9,971 nt of DNA. Origin: an uncultured Eubacteriales bacterium (lineage in GTDB: Bacteria > Bacillota > Clostridia > Oscillospirales > Acutalibacteraceae). The position numbers were made by a program, and so were the translations under genes. This document shows, in pieces, positions 5,918 through 9,971 of this stretch. Position 1 is the stretch's first letter; each line of letters opens with the position of its first letter. The stretch covers positions 1 through 9,971 of the forward strand of contig CAKUME010000022.1 of assembly GCA_934667575.1 (NCBI GenBank). The letters are read 5' to 3'. The notes beneath the pieces are model-generated. The model did not search any database, was not told where the DNA came from, and worked only from the letters and a program-made list of their open reading frames with translations.

Positions 5918-7073
5918 ATTGGAATCTCCCTTTCTTTCCCTTAGTTACCAGTGTGCCCCCCCCCCCGTGGGGTTGGTTGGATTTCCCTTTTTCCTCCTGA
6001 TTCGCAAAGGCGTGCCGCTGCGCATATTCGCGCACGGAGCAGCCCGCGTATTTTTTGAACAGCTGCCGAAAATATTTTTCGTCGCGATATCCCACCTGGC
6101 GGCACACCTCGCTCACATCGCACAGCCCCTCCGAGAGCAGCTTCATGGCGTTGTCCATGCGCACGCGAATGAGATAATCGGTGAAGGTTTCCCCCATCTC
6201 CTGCCGGAACCGGCGAATGAAGTGCCGCGGGCTCAAATGGATAAAATTCGCCACATCGCGATACGAAAAATCTTCGCTAAGGTGGGTGTGGATGTATTTG
6301 CATGCCTGATGGATCTCCACATCGTCGCCGGTGCCGTGGGGGCGGCTGGGCTGGAGGGTGTTCACCTCATCGCTGAGCTGTTTGAGCAGCTCCGACAGCT
6401 GCTCGGTGCAATTATCGCTGGGCTCGCTGCCAAGCTGCTCAAACTTTTTGCCAAAGTCGGCCGCCAGCTCAATGTTCATTTGCTGCAAATCGCTCCGCAG
6501 CTGCCCCAGCAGCCGCCGAACGATCATCTGGCGCACCTCCTCGGGTGCGTCGCGCATAAGCGGCTTCATGCGGGCATACGGCAGCCAGGCCTCTTCCCCG
6601 CTGTCCAGCACCGAGCTGCTCACTGCACGGATCAACGCGATCAGCTGATCGTATTCCGCTTCGCCAAAGCTGCGCAGCAGCTTGGCCTCGCGCGCCATGC
6701 CGTCCATCTCTGCGCGCAGGCGTGTGAACACGCGGCGCAGCTCATCAAAATCCACCGGCTTGAGGAGATATTCGTATACGCCGCAGTGCATGGCTGCGGT
6801 GGCATATTCAAATTTGCGGTATCCGCTGATCAGCACCACCTTCATCCAGGGGTACTTTTCGGCAATCACTTCCGCCGCCTTCAGCCCCGACATGCGGAAC
6901 ATGCGAATGTCGGTCAGCAGCACGTCCACCCGCTTTTTTTCCAAAAAATCTAAAATTTCTTCGCCATCCTCCAACACAGCTGCCACCTCGTAGCCCAGGG
7001 CATTCCAATCGTTTCGTCGCAGCAATCCCTCGCGAATCAGGGGCTCGTCATCGGCAATAATCAAACGGTACAT
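5688..7073 (-). CDS. YesN-type response regulator (receiver + AraC HTH); C-terminal tail as sequenced probably out of frame
   Basis: A cytoplasmic DNA-binding regulator, partner of the YesM-type kinase. Residues 1-120 form a receiver domain: acidic Asp8/Asp9, phosphoacceptor Asp55 in LLTDIRM, Ser83 and Lys105 in LLKPVD. The proline normally following DI.M is replaced by Phe59. A linker leads to an AraC-type double helix-turn-helix at about residues 262-362. The start at 7073 (MYRLII) is preferred over the in-frame ATG at 7100 because AAAGGAAG lies about 8 bp before it and receiver domains begin here. After residue 369 a G11 tract is reached. As sequenced, the frame then continues 230 bp into the kinase gene and adds an Ala/Gln/His/Arg-rich tail with no domain character, ending at 5688. 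With one base more or fewer it would stop at 5941-5947, just ahead of the kinase ribosome-binding site, which is probably the natural end. Confidence 0.85.
   Translation of the reverse strand: MYRLIIADDEPLIREGLLRRNDWNALGYEVAAVLEDGEEILDFLEKKRVDVLLTDIRMFRMSGLKAAEVIAEKYPWMKVVLISGYRKFEYATAAMHCGVYEYLLKPVDFDELRRVFTRLRAEMDGMAREAKLLRSFGEAEYDQLIALIRAVSSSVLDSGEEAWLPYARMKPLMRDAPEEVRQMIVRRLLGQLRSDLQQMNIELAADFGKKFEQLGSEPSDNCTEQLSELLKQLSDEVNTLQPSRPHGTGDDVEIHQACKYIHTHLSEDFSYRDVANFIHLSPRHFIRRFRQEMGETFTDYLIRVRMDNAMKLLSEGLCDVSEVCRQVGYRDEKYFRQLFKKYAGCSVREYAQRHAFANQEEKGKSNQPHGGGGTLVTKGKKGRFQYEQRRSCRNACAANVGLCARLPVQQHAAALFCAAAALFGGARDHAQRMVQQPHDAGCANGAAKHQRFAAGAPLQHV
5956..5966 (-). repeat. Homopolymer tract, 11 G on the coding strand, at the 3' end of the response-regulator gene
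   Basis: Eleven consecutive Cs on the plus strand (G11 in the mRNA) lie just after the AraC domain of the regulator and about 38 bp before the kinase start. With 11 Gs the regulator frame stays open to 5688. With 10 or 13 it would stop at TAA 5945-5947, and with 9 or 12 at TAA 5941-5943 (present-window coordinates). The tract is next to a CCCCGTGGGG inverted repeat (5963-5972). Either a sequencing or assembly length error or a genuine slippage site could explain it. Confidence 0.9.
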
Positions 7074-7115
7074 GGCGATTCTTCCTTTCGTTACACACAT
7101 TCATCTAATTATTTT

Positions 7116-7121
7116 ATCATA
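7116..7121 (-). promoter_or_regulatory. Possible -10 element of the two-component operon
   Basis: TATGAT followed by an A-rich stretch lies 43 bp upstream of the response-regulator start on the minus strand. No good -35 is found 17 bp further up (ATATAT-like sequence), so it would be a weak or activator-dependent promoter. The 235-bp gap from 7074 to 7308 otherwise holds only the GH10 terminator and AT-rich sequence. Confidence 0.4.
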
Positions 7122-7255
7122 CCCACGGCAGAAATGAAATATATTGCTGTAAATTTGTCCTCAATCTCACCGTTTTGTCTTCATATTCTCCTTTGGAATT
7201 TTACCGTTTCCGCGTGCCGACAGTGTTGTGTGCATTCTGCGAGCTTTCTGCATAC

Positions 7256-7284
7256 AAAAAGGGCAGCTGCTTTCGCAGCCACCC
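7256..7284 (-). terminator. Intrinsic terminator of the GH10 gene
   Basis: On the minus strand GGGTGGCTGC pairs with GCAGCTGCCC (10 bp, two G-U pairs) around a GAAA loop, followed immediately by five Ts (As at plus 7256-7260). It lies 24 bp past the GH10 stop codon and separates that gene from the two-component operon. Confidence 0.9.
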
Positions 7285-7308
7285 CAAATACAAAAAATAT
7301 TTTTTTAG

Positions 7309-8631
7309 TTAGTCCACAATGACCGTCACATCATTCTTAGCATTCTTCGCAAGACGATAAGTCGTTTGGATGGTTCGGTCACCCGCATGAACGGTAAGAC
7401 GATAATCACCGTAAAACCCGCGGAACGTCGCGCATCCATTCACCGGCTTGACCGTCACCGAGGTGTGCCATTCTTCGTTCACCAAATGCTTCAGCACCTG
7501 ATATGCCGGCTTTTCACTCATGTCAAAGCGAAGCAGACCGCCAAAGTAATGGTTTTCGCCTTTGGTCATATCGCCCGGCACGGCGCCATACGCGTAGCCA
7601 TCCACCGTATTCCAATAAATAATGGCTTCCATGGCCGGATGGCTGAAGAAAATCGGATAAAGACGCTGAATCAGCTCCGCCTGTACCTCTTCATTTTCCG
7701 CGTCTGCACCATACGCCGGAATGGTCATCTCGGTGATCTGCTCGGCAATATGGAACCGCTGATACAAGTCCATAATGCGGAAGAGGGAGTCCGGATTATA
7801 GCGCTCGCGCGCCTGCTTCGGTTCCTCTTGGAGCGGGAAAAAGCTATGGAACTGCATGCCGATGGAATCCAGATGATGGATCCCGTTGCGGAACAGGCGT
7901 TCGATCTGCATAAAGTAGGCATTGCGATTATTATAGCTGTTCGGCCACCAAATATTATAGTCATTGATAATCAGGCGGTTATTCGGAAAATAGCGATCGG
8001 CCATCCGATAGCTCCATTCGAGAAAATCGTCCTCGTAGAAAAACTGGGAACGGCAGTTCTGGAGCGTTTCGTTGGTCACCTCAAAGCTCGGAATATCGCC
8101 GGCATAGCGCGCGGCAATCTCGCGGAACCGTTTTTCCAGCTTGGCCTTGTGCTCGTCCACAGTCGCATTGGCCATCCAGTTCGGTAAAAAGCCATCGTAG
8201 TTCAGGCAATGGCATTTGGGTTCAATGCCTTTTTCTTTGCAATAGGCCACGCAAAGATCCGGTGCCGGACGGCGGTAGACCTTAGGCGAATCTGCGGCGT
8301 ATCGCGGTTTGCCTTCTTCCGGTTCCACATCGTTCCAATAAAACGGAACGGTGGCCAAATTGAAGATCTCGGGGAACTTTTCGCGATAGCAGCGGTTTTT
8401 CTCTTCGGTTTCCATCTCGTCGAGCAGGAACAGGTTCGCGCCGAATTTGAACTCGTGGTTGAGCTGCTCGGCTTCCACGGTGATATTTTCGGGGAGCGGA
8501 TCGCCGTTGGCGGTTTTGAAAGTAATGTGCGCATCGCCCTTGCGATTCAGCTCAATGCCGGCGCGCACCCGCACGTCGGTCCACTCCTGCTGCTCGTTAA
8601 AATAGGCAAGCGCGGATTCTTTTCTGGACAT
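7309..8631 (-). CDS. Intracellular GH10 family glycoside hydrolase (endo-1,4-beta-xylanase-like)
   Basis: A 440-residue hydrolase without signal peptide or membrane segment, so expected in the cytoplasm, where it would cut imported oligosaccharides. GH10 features are the acid/base Glu188 in FEVTNET and the nucleophile Glu301 in ITEMTIPAY, 113 residues apart as in known GH10 enzymes; LIINDYN between them; and YWNTVDGYAYG near the end of the barrel. The block that usually reads GHTLVWH is here CHCLNYD (residues 140-146): the first His is kept but Trp and the second His are replaced. An N-terminal segment of about 65 residues and a C-terminal beta-rich extension (RGFYGDYRL region) flank the barrel. 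The start at 8631 is chosen over ATG 8637 because AGGAGG is 7 bp from the former but only 1 bp from the latter. It is monocistronic, with its own promoter and terminator, and divergent from an AraC regulator. The GH10 family call is firm; xylan-derived substrate is likely but unproven. Confidence 0.9.
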   Translation of the reverse strand: MSRKESALAYFNEQQEWTDVRVRAGIELNRKGDAHITFKTANGDPLPENITVEAEQLNHEFKFGANLFLLDEMETEEKNRCYREKFPEIFNLATVPFYWNDVEPEEGKPRYAADSPKVYRRPAPDLCVAYCKEKGIEPKCHCLNYDGFLPNWMANATVDEHKAKLEKRFREIAARYAGDIPSFEVTNETLQNCRSQFFYEDDFLEWSYRMADRYFPNNRLIINDYNIWWPNSYNNRNAYFMQIERLFRNGIHHLDSIGMQFHSFFPLQEEPKQARERYNPDSLFRIMDLYQRFHIAEQITEMTIPAYGADAENEEVQAELIQRLYPIFFSHPAMEAIIYWNTVDGYAYGAVPGDMTKGENHYFGGLLRFDMSEKPAYQVLKHLVNEEWHTSVTVKPVNGCATFRGFYGDYRLTVHAGDRTIQTTYRLAKNAKNDVTVIVD

Positions 8632-8675
8632 AATCATTCCTCCTTAAAATAATCGGGTTGCTGTTTGCAAGCTCC

Positions 8676-8684
8676 ATTATAGCA
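8676..8684 (-). promoter_or_regulatory. Extended -10 promoter of the GH10 gene
   Basis: On the minus strand TGCTATAAT gives an extended -10 with a consensus TATAAT hexamer (plus 8676-8681). No good -35 is present 17 bp upstream, which fits a promoter needing an activator. It lies about 45 bp before the GH10 start codon and next to the 21-bp spaced repeats at 8708-8738. Confidence 0.7.
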
Positions 8685-8707
8685 TGCAGGAGAAAAAAGA
8701 AAACTGT

Positions 8708-8738
8708 ATTTTCCGAAAGAAAGGTTTGATTTTCGAAA
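8708..8738. promoter_or_regulatory. Candidate AraC-family operator: two near-identical elements 21 bp apart
   Basis: ATTTTCCGAAA (8708-8718) and ATTTTCGAAA (8729-8738) start exactly 21 bp apart, two helical turns, the spacing used by AraC-type half-sites such as araI1/araI2. They lie directly upstream of the GH10 promoter and the second copy overlaps the -35 of the regulator's own promoter. Activation of GH10 combined with autorepression is the inferred logic. Confidence 0.5.
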
Positions 8739-8754
8739 CAATTTGTGATATAAA
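8726..8754 (+). promoter_or_regulatory. Sigma-A promoter of the AraC regulator gene
   Basis: TTGATT (8726-8731) is followed after 17 bp by TATAAA (8749-8754). Transcription should start near 8761, giving a leader of about 62 bases that can form a small hairpin (GCAGG 8759-8763 with CCTGC 8770-8774). Confidence 0.7.
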
Positions 8755-8822
8755 TAAAGCAGGTGTCACCCTGCCATAAAAATACATTCTTTTTCGTTTG
8801 ACATCCAAGGAGGGAAGCGCTT

Positions 8823-9584
8823 ATGATATTTGATGAGGAAAATTTACAAATTCAGCTGCTGGGTGTGTTTGATTATTATGATGAAAAAGCGGTTTCCGTG
8901 AAGGTGGGCGCGCGGCCGTTTTGTGCGCTTTCGCTTCGGCTGGACAGCGATGCGCAAGTGGTGCTCAAAAAAGAAACCATTGCGCTAAAGACGCGCGATC
9001 TGGCGTTTTTTCCGGCCAATACGCCCTATGAACGCCAAGCCACCCACGATCGAATGATCGGTTTTCACTTTAATATCGCGAATTTGGCTGCACGCGATTT
9101 TGCGGTGCTGCATCATGTGCCCTACGAAACGCTGCTGCCGCTGTTTGAAGCGGCACTGCGCGAATGGCGATCCCGAATGCCGGGCTACCGCTACCGCTCG
9201 GCGGCGCTGCTTTATCAGATTTTTGGGCAGATTCGCACTGCGCTGGGCACACGGTCGAAGCCCTTTACCCCCTCCACACAAGCCGCACTCGCCACGATCG
9301 CATCCGATTTTGCCAATCCGGCACTGAGCGTCGCGCAGCTCGCGGCCGCCGCGCATATGAGCGACACCTGGTTCCGCAAGCAATTTGCCCGAGAGGTGGG
9401 CGCAACGCCCAAGAAATACCTCACCGGTCTTCGGCTGGAATATGCACAGTCGCTTTTGAATGTGGGCTGCAACACCGTTGCGGAAATTGCCGAAAAATCC
9501 GGTTTCCGCGATGCCAAAAACTTTGCCACCGCATTCAAAAAGCAGTTTGGCTATCCGCCGTCGGCCCATATTCATCTGGAATGA
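8823..9584 (+). CDS. AraC-family transcriptional regulator with N-terminal sensor domain
   Basis: A 253-residue regulator. Residues 1 to about 145 form a cupin-like effector-binding domain (strand-rich, with FFPANTPYERQ resembling the AraC_binding fold). Residues 155-253 form the AraC double helix-turn-helix, with LSVAQLAAAAHMSDTWFRKQF as first and VAEIAEKSGFRDAKNFATAFKKQFG as second HTH, the latter matching the AraC signature. AAGGAGG lies 9 bp before the ATG at 8823. It is the only plus-strand gene, divergent from the GH10 gene, so it most likely controls that gene and itself through the paired elements at 8708-8738. Unlike the YesN-type regulator in this window it has no receiver domain and so should bind its effector, probably a sugar, directly. 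Its 3' end overlaps the opposing AraC gene by 50 bp. The family is certain, the effector unknown. Confidence 0.92.
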   Translation: MIFDEENLQIQLLGVFDYYDEKAVSVKVGARPFCALSLRLDSDAQVVLKKETIALKTRDLAFFPANTPYERQATHDRMIGFHFNIANLAARDFAVLHHVPYETLLPLFEAALREWRSRMPGYRYRSAALLYQIFGQIRTALGTRSKPFTPSTQAALATIASDFANPALSVAQLAAAAHMSDTWFRKQFAREVGATPKKYLTGLRLEYAQSLLNVGCNTVAEIAEKSGFRDAKNFATAFKKQFGYPPSAHIHLE

Positions 9585-9971
9585 TCTGCGCGGCGGATGA
9601 TTTTTTTACCGATTGGACGCGGTATTGGCGCGGAGAAAGGCCGGCGTGGTGCGAAAAAAACTTGGAAAATGCCGAGGCATCGGCAAAGCCGACCGCCTCC
9701 GCCACCTGCTGCACCGTCAGGCGTGTGTCGGCCAACAGCTTTCGCGCTTGCGCCAATCGGCACAGGTTAATATATTGTTTGGGCGCGCGCCCGGAATACG
9801 TTCGGAACACCCGGTACAAATACGCCTGGCTCACCCCCAGGATGGCCGTCAGCGTTTCCACGGTGACAGCGGTGTGCAGGTTATCTGCAATGTACTGCTT
9901 CGCAAAACGGTAATATGTTTCGGCGTTGGAGGCGCCGCTGTCCCGCTCCGCATGCACCTGTCGGTTAAATA
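9535..9971 (-). CDS. AraC-family transcriptional regulator, C-terminal part (5' end beyond the window)
   Basis: The frame is open to the right edge (…FNRQVHAERDSG at the border), so only the last 145 or so residues are present and the sensor domain is outside. The visible part is a complete AraC double helix-turn-helix: VTVETLTAILGVSQAYLYRVFRTYSG as the first HTH and LTVQQVAEAVGFADASAFSKFFSHHAG with LSPRQYR as the second, including the family signature. After LSPRQYR an unusual tail of about 28 residues (from VQSVKKSS) runs antisense across the end of the other AraC gene. A GTG at 9957 could be read as a start but would discard the sensor domain and has no ribosome-binding site. Targets are unknown. 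Confidence 0.88.
   Translation of the reverse strand, partial: FNRQVHAERDSGASNAETYYRFAKQYIADNLHTAVTVETLTAILGVSQAYLYRVFRTYSGRAPKQYINLCRLAQARKLLADTRLTVQQVAEAVGFADASAFSKFFSHHAGLSPRQYRVQSVKKSSAAQIIPDEYGPTADSQTAF
9584..9607 (+). terminator. Probable terminator of the plus-strand AraC gene
   Basis: ATCTGC (9584-9589) pairs with GCGGAT (9593-9598), six pairs with one G-U, around a three-base loop, followed by GA and seven Ts (9601-9607). It starts at the last base of the stop codon. The stem is short and lies within the opposing gene, so strength is uncertain. Confidence 0.5.

Noticed and set aside
4031..5944. 637-codon plus-strand open frame opposite the sensor kinase
   Set aside because: It is a shadow of the kinase codon pattern: His/Ala/Val/Arg-rich translation without recognisable domains or initiation signals.
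5688..5955. C-terminal tail of about 89 residues on the response regulator as a new domain
   Set aside because: It is the out-of-frame reading of the kinase start after the G11 tract, Ala/Gln/His/Arg-rich, and overlaps an intact kinase N-terminus.
7167..7184. Five-codon reading frame (MKTKR) with an AAAGGAG just upstream in the gap before the response regulator, as a leader peptide
   Set aside because: The spacing is very short, it lies upstream of the only visible -10 element, and no attenuator structure accompanies it.
8798..8803. TTGACA on the plus strand shortly before the AraC start, as a second promoter
   Set aside because: A -10 at proper spacing would fall inside the start of the coding region and its sequence (TTATGA) is poor; the promoter at 8726-8754 is better placed.

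Overview
The window reads as a carbohydrate-utilisation locus from a Gram-positive, moderately GC-rich Firmicute, most likely a clostridial (Oscillospiraceae-like) bacterium. The grounds are strong Shine-Dalgarno sites, consensus sigma-A promoters, a T-box leader, a lipoprotein-type solute-binding protein, a YesM/YesN-type two-component pair and LplB/LplC-type permeases. The taxonomic placement is inferred from gene style only. Nothing in the window suggests a mobile element, CRISPR array, rRNA or tRNA.

Layout. Seven of the eight protein genes lie on the minus strand, so the window is best read from right to left. The right edge holds a truncated AraC-family regulator (minus), whose 3' end overlaps by 50 bp the 3' end of a complete AraC-family regulator on the plus strand (8823-9584). 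That regulator is divergent from a GH10 glycoside hydrolase gene (7309-8631, minus) with no signal peptide. The shared promoter region carries a pair of near-identical elements exactly 21 bp apart. After a clear GH10 terminator come a YesN-type response regulator, a YesM-type sensor kinase, two CUT1 ABC permeases and a large lipoprotein solute-binding protein, which ends at a strong intrinsic terminator (248-274). A near-consensus promoter whose -35 overlaps the kinase stop codon lets the transporter genes be transcribed separately from the two-component genes. Left of the terminator, a new unit starts from a perfect TTGACA/17/TATGAT promoter and runs off the window through a T-box leader whose specifier is probably UGG (tryptophan).

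How it may work together. The sensor kinase probably detects an extracellular sugar or sugar-loaded binding protein and phosphorylates the response regulator, which activates the embedded transporter promoter. The imported oligosaccharide is then cut inside the cell by the GH10 enzyme, itself probably controlled by the divergent AraC regulator. This resembles the XynDC-XynEFG xylo-oligosaccharide arrangement known from Geobacillus, so a xylan-derived oligosaccharide is the best substrate guess. No ATPase gene is present; a shared MsmX-type ATPase elsewhere is presumably used.

Most unusual points: an 11-G tract at the 3' end of the response-regulator gene that decides whether it stops before the kinase gene or reads 230 bp into it; the T-box leader at the left edge; the 21-bp spaced operator-like repeats; a long hairpin between permease and binding-protein genes; and a GH10 enzyme with altered conserved active-site motifs.
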